DNA of 64,000 nucleotides, taken from Rhodococcus jostii NBRC 16295 (lineage in GTDB: Bacteria > Actinomycetota > Actinomycetes > Mycobacteriales > Mycobacteriaceae). The notes under the pieces are model-generated. The model saw only the letters and a list, made by a program, of their open reading frames with translations. It ran no database searches and was not told the DNA's origin. Positions within the stretch are counted from its first letter, which is position 1. Each line of letters begins with the position of its first letter. Shown here piece by piece: positions 55,108 through 63,207 of the stretch. The stretch is from contig NZ_BCWY01000001.1 of NCBI RefSeq assembly GCF_001894825.1, positions 186,001 through 250,000 on the forward strand, given 5' to 3'. The position numbers and the translations under genes are program-made.

Positions 55108-55838
55108 CGGCCGACCTTGAACTGTTCACGGAACTCGGGCCTACGCACGCTCGTCAGCTGTTCTCGAAGCTCGTGTTCCATCGCCTGGGCGTGGTCGCGA
55201 AACTGTGCCGATGACCGCAACGTCGACTTCACCTGGACTGCGAGCGCACGGGGGGCGCGTGTGATGGTTCGGCAGAAGTCGAAGCTGGCGGGGAGCAGGT
55301 CGCTGTCTGGCACACAGGACCAGGCCAACCCGATCTCTTTGGCGCGGGCACCGTCGACGGCTGCTCCGAACAGGGTCACTGCGGCGGCCGCCTGCGGACC
55401 GACCAATTCATTCAGCATCCAGGTGTGACCGCCACCGGGATGGATAGGGATCTGAATGAACCGGGCATCGAAGGCCGCCGACTCCGCGGCGATCCGTACG
55501 TCGCAGGCGAGGGCGAGGTTGAAACCCGCCCCGACCGCCGGGCCGTTGACGGCCGCCACCGTGGGCAGCCGGAAGTTGCGGACGAGGAGAAACGCCTCGT
55601 AGATGCGCCGGAGGACCTGTTCATCGGCGTGGATCAGGGCACCGCGGTCGGCGCCCGCGCAGAACGCCGAACCAGCTCCGGTTACCACGACTGCTCTCAC
55701 TGACGGGATGCCCTCCAAGTGGGCGAGAGCGTCGGCGAGTTCGTCGGCGAGATCGACAGTGATCGCATTACGTCGTGCGGGATCGTTCAACGTAACCACA
55801 CCTATGCCTTCGACACAGTCGGTGTCGATGACTCCCAT
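55104..55838 (-). CDS. Enoyl-CoA hydratase/isomerase family protein
   Basis: 244 residues, crotonase fold: AVVVTGAGSAFCAGADRGAL (oxyanion region), VAAVNGPAVGAGFNLALACD, then HPGGGHTWML. First gene of the minus-strand operon, divergent from the SDR gene at 55986. Hydration or isomerisation of an unsaturated acyl-CoA. Confidence 0.9.
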   Translation of the reverse strand: MGVIDTDCVEGIGVVTLNDPARRNAITVDLADELADALAHLEGIPSVRAVVVTGAGSAFCAGADRGALIHADEQVLRRIYEAFLLVRNFRLPTVAAVNGPAVGAGFNLALACDVRIAAESAAFDARFIQIPIHPGGGHTWMLNELVGPQAAAAVTLFGAAVDGARAKEIGLAWSCVPDSDLLPASFDFCRTITRAPRALAVQVKSTLRSSAQFRDHAQAMEHELREQLTSVRRPEFREQFKVGR

Positions 55839-55985
55839 GCGAGCTCCTTCCGGGGATGATTGCGAATTATTGGAATCTGGCGCAAGATTAACCTAATGTG
55901 TCAAGTGGGCGGCGTCACGTGGTCGTTGCCACGTCGTTGCGGTCACATCGCGCAGCGGTGTAAGTCGAGAAGAGGAGATGATCGA

Positions 55986-56888
55986 ATGACCAGCAGGGTC
56001 GCGGTGGTTACCGGAGCGGGCCGTGGGATCGGGCGTGCAGTGGCACTCTCGTTGGCGGGTGCCGGGTGGTCCGTTGTCGTCAACGACCTGGGTGCCGGGC
56101 CGCAGGGAGACGGAGCGGACGACGGACCCGCCGAGACTGTCGCGAAGGAAATCCGCGACGCCGGCGGGCAGGCGCTGGCGAGCACAGCGGACATCAGCAA
56201 CTGGGATGCGTCCCGGGAGATGATCCGCTCGGCCGTCGACGAATTCGGTCAGCTCGACGGCGTCGTGAACTGCGCCGGCATCCTGCGCGACGGCATTTTC
56301 CACAAGATGCCCGAGTCCGACTGGGATTCGGTACTCAAGGTGCACCTGAAGGGCAGTTTCTCGGTGAGCAGGGCGGCCGCCGAAGTCTTCCGCGAGCAGT
56401 CGTTCGGCGCGTTCGTCCACATGACCTCGACGGCCGGTCTGATCGGCAATCTTGCACAGGCGAACTACTCCGCCGCCAAGCTCGGCATCGTCGGCCTGTC
56501 GCGGTCGATCGCACTGGACATGGCCCGGTACAACGTCCGGTCGAACACGATCGCCCCCTTCGCGTGGAGCCGGTTGATCGGAACCCTGCCGGACGAGACG
56601 CCGGCCGAGAAGGCCCGGCTCGCACGGATGAAAGCAATGAAGCCCGAACAGGTTGCGCCCCTGGTCAACTACCTGCTCGGTGAGGAGGCCGAGAACATCA
56701 GTGGCCAGATCTTCGTGGTGCGCGGCAACGAGATCATGCTGATGAGCCAGCCGCGACCACTCAAGACGATGACCCGCACGGACGGCTGGAGCGCCGAGAC
56801 GCTGGCCTCGCACTTCGGGCCCGCCATCGCCACTAGCCTCGTCCCGCTCGAGACCTCGCCGCAGATCTTCTCCTACGACCCCGCCTGA
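55986..56888 (+). CDS. Short-chain dehydrogenase (MFE/17-beta-HSD4-like)
   Basis: 300 residues from ATG 55986 with AGAGGAG upstream. TGAGRGIGRAV (cofactor), VVNDLGAGPQGDGADDGPAE, NCAGILRDG and the catalytic SxxxYxxxK region, then NTIAPFAWSRLIGTLP. The loop after the first strand and the APFAWSRL segment resemble the dehydrogenase part of peroxisomal multifunctional enzyme type 2 and its bacterial relatives. First gene of the plus-strand operon; its natural partner, a MaoC-type hydratase, follows 14 bases later. Confidence 0.9.
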   Translation: MTSRVAVVTGAGRGIGRAVALSLAGAGWSVVVNDLGAGPQGDGADDGPAETVAKEIRDAGGQALASTADISNWDASREMIRSAVDEFGQLDGVVNCAGILRDGIFHKMPESDWDSVLKVHLKGSFSVSRAAAEVFREQSFGAFVHMTSTAGLIGNLAQANYSAAKLGIVGLSRSIALDMARYNVRSNTIAPFAWSRLIGTLPDETPAEKARLARMKAMKPEQVAPLVNYLLGEEAENISGQIFVVRGNEIMLMSQPRPLKTMTRTDGWSAETLASHFGPAIATSLVPLETSPQIFSYDPA

Positions 56889-56902
56889 AAGGCGAACACG
56901 CG

Positions 56903-57778
56903 ATGACTATCGACGCCGCAAAACTGCTCGATTATCCGTTCCCGACGTCCGAGCACTCCTACACCGCGCGCGATGCCATGCTCTACGCGCTCGGGGTCGG
57001 TCTGGGCTCGGATCCGACCGACGAGGCGGAACTCCCGTACGTCTACGAACGCAATCTCACGGTTCTGCCCACCATGGCAGCGGTCATCGGCCACCCCGGC
57101 CCGTGGTTCCGGGATCCGGTCACCGGCATCGACTGGGTGCACGTCGTCCACGGTGAGCAGTCGCTCGAGATTCACGCCCCGCTGCATCCAGACAACCGGT
57201 TGCGGTGCGAGACACAGGTGGTCGACGTCGAGGACAAGGGGCCCAACCGCGGAGCCCTCGTCCGCTGGCGACGCCGCCTCTTCGACGCGCAGACCGGTGA
57301 ACTGGTCGCCACCTCCGACAGCACGCTGTTCTGCCGCAAGGATGGCGGCTTCGGCGGGCCGGTCCGGCCCAAGCAACCGGCCACGCCGTGGCCGGAGGGC
57401 TCTCCGACGGCGTCCGTCGAGAGTGAGATTTCACCGCGAGCGGCGTTGATCTACCGCCTGAGCGGCGACTACAACCCCGTGCACGCCGACCCGAAGATCG
57501 CGGTCGAGGCCGGTTTCGAGCGCCCGATTCTGCACGGTCTGTGCACCTTCGCGCACGCGACGTGGTCGGTGATCCGAGAGCTGGCCGACGGCGACGTCGG
57601 CGCCCTCGAGTCCGTTCAGGTGCGCTTCAAGGCGCCCGTCTTCCCGGGCCAGCGGCTGCGGACGGATATGTGGCAGGACGGTGACACGGTCCGGTTCCGG
57701 TCGTTCACCGACGACGGTGCGGCGATGGTCCTCGACGGTGGCCAGATCGAGTTGCGATCGGAACGGAGAGCGAAATGA
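56903..57778 (+). CDS. MaoC-like 2-enoyl-CoA hydratase 2
   Basis: 291-residue double hot-dog protein, as in the second domain of MFE-2. YRLSGDYNPVHADPKIAVEAGFERPILHGLCTFAHAT holds the hydratase-2 motif with catalytic Asp and His. It hydrates 2-enoyl-CoA to (3R)-hydroxyacyl-CoA, which the upstream dehydrogenase can oxidise. It overlaps the next gene by 4 bases. Confidence 0.92.
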   Translation: MTIDAAKLLDYPFPTSEHSYTARDAMLYALGVGLGSDPTDEAELPYVYERNLTVLPTMAAVIGHPGPWFRDPVTGIDWVHVVHGEQSLEIHAPLHPDNRLRCETQVVDVEDKGPNRGALVRWRRRLFDAQTGELVATSDSTLFCRKDGGFGGPVRPKQPATPWPEGSPTASVESEISPRAALIYRLSGDYNPVHADPKIAVEAGFERPILHGLCTFAHATWSVIRELADGDVGALESVQVRFKAPVFPGQRLRTDMWQDGDTVRFRSFTDDGAAMVLDGGQIELRSERRAK

Positions 57779-58584
57779 CGGACGTGACGCAGCTTGGCTC
57801 CTCCGACATCCTCTATGAGGTCGACGAGTTGGGCATCGCGACGATCACCTTGTCCCGCCCGGACACGCTCAATGCGCTGACCACCGAGATGTTGACCGCG
57901 ACCTTGCCTGCGCTATGCCGCGAGGTGACCAACGACGACCGAGTCAAGGTAGTCGTGATCACCGGCGCCGGCCGCGGATTCTGCTCGGGCGCAGACGTCA
58001 AGGAGCGTATTCCCAAGGTCGTCGAAGCCGCCGATGCGACAACATTGGAGCGCGCGGTCGGGGCCTTCGTACAGCCGGTGTGGTCGATCCCCAAACCCGT
58101 CATTGCCGCGGTCAACGGTGTCGCCGGCGGAGGCGGAATGTCTATCGCGTGCGCCGCGGACTTCCGCTTCCTCGCGCAATCGGCGACCTTCGTGGCGGCG
58201 TTCGTGCGGCGGGGCATGATGCCCGACAGTGGCCTGACGTACCTGTTGCCCCGGTTGATTCCCCGCTCGCGTGCCGCCCGGATCCTGATGACCGGGGCGA
58301 CCGTGACACCGGACGAGGCGCTGCAACTGGGTCTCGCCGACGAGGTCGTGCCCGACGCCGAACTGAGCAACGCGGTGCACGAGTTCGCTGCGCAGCTGGC
58401 GGCCGGGCCCGCGGTGGCGCTCTCGTTCACCAAACGCGCAATCCAGCGTTCGGATCAGCTCACCCTGGAGGGGCAGCTCGAATTCGAGAGCTGGGGGCAA
58501 CACATCTGTTTCAAGACAGCCGACTTCGCCGAAGGTCTCGCGGCCTTCGCGGAGCGCAGGACACCAGTTTTCAAGGGACGATGA
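57775..58584 (+). CDS. Enoyl-CoA hydratase/isomerase family protein
   Basis: 269 residues, crotonase fold: VVITGAGRGFCSGADVKERI, AAVNGVAGGGGMSIACAADFRF, GMMPDSGLTYLLPRLI. Typical Echa-like enzyme of catabolic operons. 4-base overlaps on both sides. Confidence 0.92.
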   Translation: MTDVTQLGSSDILYEVDELGIATITLSRPDTLNALTTEMLTATLPALCREVTNDDRVKVVVITGAGRGFCSGADVKERIPKVVEAADATTLERAVGAFVQPVWSIPKPVIAAVNGVAGGGGMSIACAADFRFLAQSATFVAAFVRRGMMPDSGLTYLLPRLIPRSRAARILMTGATVTPDEALQLGLADEVVPDAELSNAVHEFAAQLAAGPAVALSFTKRAIQRSDQLTLEGQLEFESWGQHICFKTADFAEGLAAFAERRTPVFKGR

Positions 58585-59375
58585 ACGTGACATACACCGA
58601 TATCATTTACACCGCGCGCGACGGCGTGGCCACCATCACCATCAACCGGCCGGAGTCGCTCAACGCGCTGCGCACGACCACGGTCCAGGAATTGATCGAA
58701 GCGTTCCGGCGCGCCGACGAGGACCCGACGATCGGCGTCGCGGTGCTGACCGGGGCGGGCGACCGCGCCTTCTGCGTCGGCGCGGACCAGAAGGAACTGG
58801 TGTCGCGTCTGGACGCCCGGGGATGGCGGGCGGTGGCGCAGCAACTGCGCGATCTGTTCGCCACGATGCGCGGGATCGGCATTCCCATCATCGCCGCCGT
58901 GAACGGCTGGTGCATCGGCGGCGGTCACGAACTGCACTGCTTCGCCGACATCACCATCGCCGACGAGGGCGCCCGATTCGGCCAGGTCGGGGCCAAGGTC
59001 GGTGGCGCGCCGATCTACCTCACCCGCCTGCTGCCGAAGATCGTCGGCGAGAAGAAGGCCCGCGAGATCATGATGTTGTGCGAGCAGTACACCGCTCAAG
59101 AAGCCCTCCAGATGGGCCTGATCAACCGGATCGCCCCGAGCGGCACCCTCGACGACGCCGTCGAGAAGATGTGCCAGGACCTACTCGGTAAGAGCCCGAC
59201 CGTCCTGCGAGTCCTCAAGACCGCGATCGGTGCCGAGAACGTGCTCGGCGACGACGTCATCCCGATGATCGTCGAAAGCCTCGCCTCCTTCTTCGGCTCT
59301 GACGAACAGCGCGAGGCCACAACAGCATTCGCGGAGAAGCGCGAACCGAACTACAACAAGTTTCGGAGGGCATGA
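58581..59375 (+). CDS. Crotonase-family hydrolase/hydratase (MenB/BadI-like)
   Basis: 264 residues. AVLTGAGDRAFCVGADQKEL, AVNGWCIGGGHELHCFADITIADEGARFGQVGAKVGG, and the segment VGEKKAREIMMLCEQYTAQEALQMGLIN are those of the MenB/BadI branch, whose members form or cleave a ring C-C bond next to a CoA thioester. In this setting a ring-opening hydrolase is a reasonable inference, and a plain hydratase cannot be excluded. 4-base overlaps on both sides. Confidence 0.85.
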   Translation: MNVTYTDIIYTARDGVATITINRPESLNALRTTTVQELIEAFRRADEDPTIGVAVLTGAGDRAFCVGADQKELVSRLDARGWRAVAQQLRDLFATMRGIGIPIIAAVNGWCIGGGHELHCFADITIADEGARFGQVGAKVGGAPIYLTRLLPKIVGEKKAREIMMLCEQYTAQEALQMGLINRIAPSGTLDDAVEKMCQDLLGKSPTVLRVLKTAIGAENVLGDDVIPMIVESLASFFGSDEQREATTAFAEKREPNYNKFRRA

Positions 59376-60598
59376 TGTCCTATCCATCCGGTACCTACCC
59401 GGTCGCGGGGCCGCTGAACGGAATCAAGATCATCGCGTTCGAGCACGCCTGGGCGGCTCCGTACGGGACCATGATGCTCGCCGATATGGGGGCGGACGTG
59501 GTCAAGGTCGAGCCCCCGGGAACCGGCGATCACGTCCGTGCATGGACGCGCAACGACCTCGACGGACTGAGCCCCCACTTCCTGGCGGTGAACCGGAACA
59601 AGCGGTCCATCGTCCTCGACCTCAAGTCCCCCGAGGGACTCGCCACGGCCAAGCGGTTGATCGCCGAAGCCGATGCCGTGGTCGAGAACTTCTCGCCCGG
59701 CGTGATGCGTAAACTCGGGCTCGATTACGACACCCTGACCGAATCGCACCCCGATCTCGTGTACTGCTCGGTCAGCGGATTCGGCGAGACCGGACCCTAC
59801 AGTGACCGCCGCGCCTACGACCTGCTGATTCAGGCCGAAGGGGGGTTGCTGTCGGTGACCGGGACCGATGAGGAGTCGCCGGCCAAAGTCGGGACCGCCG
59901 TGGTCGACGTGCTCGCCGCCATGGTCGCAGCATTCTCCGTCGCCTCCGCGCTCCGGGGGAAGGAAGCCCTGGGGCAGGGCCGCTACATCGATGTCTCCAT
60001 GCTCGACGTGGCCGCGTCGACCATGGCGTTCAACATCTTCAGCTACGGACTCTCCGGTGTGATGCCCAAGCCGATCGGAACAGCGCACCCACTGCTGGCT
60101 CCCTACGAGGTCTATTCCACCGCCACAACTCCGGTCGCGATCGCCATCCTGACCGAGGCGCACTGGGCTACCTTCTGCTCCGTACTCGGACGCGAAGATC
60201 TCTGCACCCAAGCAGAGTTCGCGACAGCACCGATGCGGGTCAGCAATCGAGAACTACTCAACGAGCAACTCCGCCCGATTTTCGACAAGTGGGACGGCCC
60301 CGAGCTCGTCGATACACTCGCCGGCGCCGGCCTCGCCTGCGCCAGTGTCAACGACGTCGCCGCGATCCTCGAGCATCCTCAGCTGCACGACCGGGACTTC
60401 TTCTCCGAGTGGAATGTTCGAGGTCATGACCTCATCGCGCCCGGTGCGCCCTGGCGGATGACCGGTAACGCGAAGCAGCCCCAGGATCGGCTCCCCGCCG
60501 ACAGGCCGGGGCAGCATGCCGCGGACATCCTGCGGGACTGGATCGGCGCCGACAGCGCCGAGATCGATGACCTGTCGGCCAGGGGAGCTCTGGGGTGA
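59372..60598 (+). CDS. Family III CoA transferase (CaiB/BaiF type)
   Basis: 408 residues. It opens LNGIKIIAFEHAWAAPYGTMMLADMGADVVKVEPPGTGDHVR and contains SVSGFGETGPYSDRRAYDLLIQAEGGL, both diagnostic; the nucleophile Asp is in LAVNRNKRSIVLDLKSPEG or the adjacent YDLLIQ region. It moves CoA between acids, probably activating the substrate. The start overlaps the previous gene by 4 bases. Confidence 0.92.
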   Translation: MMSYPSGTYPVAGPLNGIKIIAFEHAWAAPYGTMMLADMGADVVKVEPPGTGDHVRAWTRNDLDGLSPHFLAVNRNKRSIVLDLKSPEGLATAKRLIAEADAVVENFSPGVMRKLGLDYDTLTESHPDLVYCSVSGFGETGPYSDRRAYDLLIQAEGGLLSVTGTDEESPAKVGTAVVDVLAAMVAAFSVASALRGKEALGQGRYIDVSMLDVAASTMAFNIFSYGLSGVMPKPIGTAHPLLAPYEVYSTATTPVAIAILTEAHWATFCSVLGREDLCTQAEFATAPMRVSNRELLNEQLRPIFDKWDGPELVDTLAGAGLACASVNDVAAILEHPQLHDRDFFSEWNVRGHDLIAPGAPWRMTGNAKQPQDRLPADRPGQHAADILRDWIGADSAEIDDLSARGALG

Positions 60599-60599
60599 G

Positions 60600-61967
60600 A
60601 TGGTGAAGACCGAAATCGGGATCCGCGCGGCCGCAAGCTACTTTCCTCGCTACCGGCTGACCGGAGCCGAAATAGCCAGAAGCCACAACCGTGAAGGTGG
60701 GCGCGGCGAACGCAGCCTTGCCGGGCCGGACGAAGATTCCCTCACCCTCGCGATCGAGGCGGCCCGCCGACTGCCGACCGATGCACTGCGACAGACCAAG
60801 GCATTGGTCTTCTGCTCCACGACGGCGCCCTACCTGGTGAAGAACAACGCCAGTGCGGCGCACGCCGCACTGGGCCTCGATCCCAATGTGCCCGCCTACG
60901 ACGCCGGAGGCTCGCTTCGGTCGGTGCTCGGTGTCTTGCTGTCCGCCGAACCGGGAACACTCATCCTGGCCGGCGACATCAACACCTCCCGGCCGGGTTC
61001 ACCCATCGAACTGCTGCACGGCGACGCCGGTGCCGCGTTGTTGGTTGGTGACGCCGACTCTGCGGCGGCAGTCATCACCGGCTCCGTGAGCATGACCGAG
61101 GAGATCCAAGACCATTGGCGTGACCCCAAAAAGCCCTGGATCAGTCAGTCGGAAGACCGGTTCCCGGTCTCGCGGTACCTGTCGCTGCTCTCGGATGCTC
61201 TCAAAGACTCCCAGGTCGATACCTGTGATCAGGTCGTGGTCAGCGCACCCTCGGCACGGTTAACCAAGGCGGCTGGCAAGGAACTCTCCGCCCTGGGTAC
61301 CGTCCACACCCTCGACGGGGTCGGTTACGCGGGCACCGCAGATTTGCTGGTGAAGCTGTCCGATGCACTCGCCGCCGCCAGTAGCGGGCACACGCTGACC
61401 GCGGTCAGCCTGGCCGACGGCTGCGATGTACTCACGGTGCGCGTCACCGACAACGTGCACGGCGCCTTCCACCCCGGCCCAATCGACTCCGGTGTGGTCC
61501 CCAGCTATCTGGATGCCCTCACCTGGCGTGGAATCCTCGACCGGGAGCCGCCACGACGACCGGAACCGCGGACCGTCAGCGCTCCCGCCGCGATGCGCGG
61601 CGTGAAGTGGAAGTACGCGCTGCAGGGATCCACCTGCCTGGCATGCGGCAATGTGTCGACACCACCTCAACAAGTGTGTGTCCGGTGCGGCTCGACCGAG
61701 CACGGCGACCCGGTCGTGATGACGGACAAGAACGCCACCATTCGAACTTTCAGTGTGGACCGGCTGGCGTACACCCTGAACCCGCCGATGGTCGCGGCAG
61801 TCGTCGGCTTCGACGGGGGAGGGCGGCTGGAAGTGGAGATCACCGACACCGATCCCGACTCACTGTTCGTCGGCGCGCCGGCGCGGATGACGTTTCGCCG
61901 CCGCCATTCCAGTGGTGGCGTGCACAACTACGTGTGGAAAGCAACAGCGGAGGGCGGTGCACAGTGA
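60600..61967 (+). CDS. HMG-CoA synthase-like domain fused to OB-fold (DUF35) domain
   Basis: 455 residues. Residues 1-~330 have the thiolase-like fold of HMG-CoA synthase/KAS III proteins (IGIRAAASYFPRYRLTGAEIA; AYDAGGSLRSVLGVLLSAEPG; LLHGDAGAALLVGD). Where HMG-CoA synthase has its nucleophile Cys this protein has AYDAGG, so it is not a standard synthase. Residues ~340-455 are a DUF35 zinc-ribbon/OB-fold domain (CLACGNVSTPPQQVCVRCG; RTFSVDRLAYTLNPPMVAAVVGFDGGG). In archaea, thiolase, HMG-CoA synthase and DUF35 form one channelled complex; here two are fused and the thiolase follows in a 4-base overlap. Start: ATG at 60600, one base after the preceding stop. Confidence 0.85.
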   Translation: MVKTEIGIRAAASYFPRYRLTGAEIARSHNREGGRGERSLAGPDEDSLTLAIEAARRLPTDALRQTKALVFCSTTAPYLVKNNASAAHAALGLDPNVPAYDAGGSLRSVLGVLLSAEPGTLILAGDINTSRPGSPIELLHGDAGAALLVGDADSAAAVITGSVSMTEEIQDHWRDPKKPWISQSEDRFPVSRYLSLLSDALKDSQVDTCDQVVVSAPSARLTKAAGKELSALGTVHTLDGVGYAGTADLLVKLSDALAAASSGHTLTAVSLADGCDVLTVRVTDNVHGAFHPGPIDSGVVPSYLDALTWRGILDREPPRRPEPRTVSAPAAMRGVKWKYALQGSTCLACGNVSTPPQQVCVRCGSTEHGDPVVMTDKNATIRTFSVDRLAYTLNPPMVAAVVGFDGGGRLEVEITDTDPDSLFVGAPARMTFRRRHSSGGVHNYVWKATAEGGAQ

Positions 61968-63154
61968 GTAGCCATGGCATCAGCGACAAGGTCGCCATCG
62001 TGGGAATGGGCTGCACACGATTCGGTGAACTGTGGGATCGCAGCACCTCGGATCTCCTCGTCGAAGCGGCCACCGACTGCCTGAAAAGCGCCAATGCGTC
62101 CCTGGACGACGTGGACGCATTTTGGCTCGGCACGATGGATTCGGGGTACAGCGGACTGACCTTGTCCACCGCCCTCAAGTCCCGGGGAAAACCGGTGACG
62201 CGCGTGGAGAACATGTGCGCCTCGGGGTCGGAGTCCCTGCGTGGTGCCGTCTACGCGGTGGCCTCCGGCGCCTACGACGTCGTGATGGCCACCGGAGTCG
62301 AGAAACTGAAGGACTCCGGATTCTCCGGACTGGTCCGAAACGACCCGCCGGACGACGGTACATCGGTGGAAACCACGGCGCCAGCGGCATTCTCGTACTT
62401 AGCTCCCGCGTACGAGCAGGCATACGATGTCGACCCGACGATGATGCGCAAGACGCTCAGTCATATCGCTGTGAAGAACCACGCGAACGGCGCGTTGAAT
62501 CCGCGGGCGCAGTTCCGCACTCCTGTTACGGCCGAGGCGGTCTCGCGGTCGCCGTTGGTGGCCGGATCGCTCGGGGTGCTCGACTGCTCCGGAGTTGCCG
62601 ACGGTGCCGCGGCGGCTCTCGTCGTGCGGGCCGAGGACGCGTACAAGTACACCGACACTCCGATGTTCGTCAAAGCGCTGTCGGTGGTGGCAGGAAACGG
62701 ATACTCCATCCTCGACGACGACGCGTCGTTCGCCTCGGTGCCGGAAGTTGTCACCTGTGCGGCCGATGCGTACCGGCAGGCCGGCATCACCGACCCACGG
62801 CGAGAAATCTCGCTCGCCGAAGTCCACGACTGCTTCACCCCGACCGAGCTCGTGCTCATGGAAGATCTCGGATTCTCCGAACGAGGACACGGATGGCTCG
62901 ACGTCCTCGACGGTGTCTTCGACGCGGACGGTGCCCTGCCGGTCAACATCGACGGAGGACTCAAGTCGTTCGGACACCCGATCGGAGCGACGGGCCTGCG
63001 AATGATGTTCGAGTGCTGGCTGCAATTCCGCGGTGAGGCAGGACCGCGGCAACTGAAGGATCCCAAGATCGGACTCACCCACAACCTTGGCGGACGGCCA
63101 GGCCGATGCGTCTCCTTCGTCGGCATTGTCGGCAAGGAACTGTCGGACCACTGA
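61964..63154 (+). CDS. Thiolase (SCP-x/lipid-transfer type)
   Basis: 396 residues from GTG 61964. Nucleophile Cys in VENMCASGSESLRGAVYAVASG, the general-base region GHPIGATGLRM, and NLGGRPGRCVSFVGI at the end. It belongs to the SCP-x-like branch that partners DUF35 proteins, and catalyses thiolytic cleavage or an aldol-type reaction on a beta-keto acyl-CoA. The catalytic Cys is present, unlike Ltp2-type aldolases. Overlaps the preceding fusion gene by 4 bases (GTGA). Confidence 0.9.
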   Translation: MSSHGISDKVAIVGMGCTRFGELWDRSTSDLLVEAATDCLKSANASLDDVDAFWLGTMDSGYSGLTLSTALKSRGKPVTRVENMCASGSESLRGAVYAVASGAYDVVMATGVEKLKDSGFSGLVRNDPPDDGTSVETTAPAAFSYLAPAYEQAYDVDPTMMRKTLSHIAVKNHANGALNPRAQFRTPVTAEAVSRSPLVAGSLGVLDCSGVADGAAAALVVRAEDAYKYTDTPMFVKALSVVAGNGYSILDDDASFASVPEVVTCAADAYRQAGITDPRREISLAEVHDCFTPTELVLMEDLGFSERGHGWLDVLDGVFDADGALPVNIDGGLKSFGHPIGATGLRMMFECWLQFRGEAGPRQLKDPKIGLTHNLGGRPGRCVSFVGIVGKELSDH

Positions 63155-63207
63155 CGACGACGGTTACACAGACCGTCTTCACGTTGTAATCACCGAAAGG
63201 AACGAAA

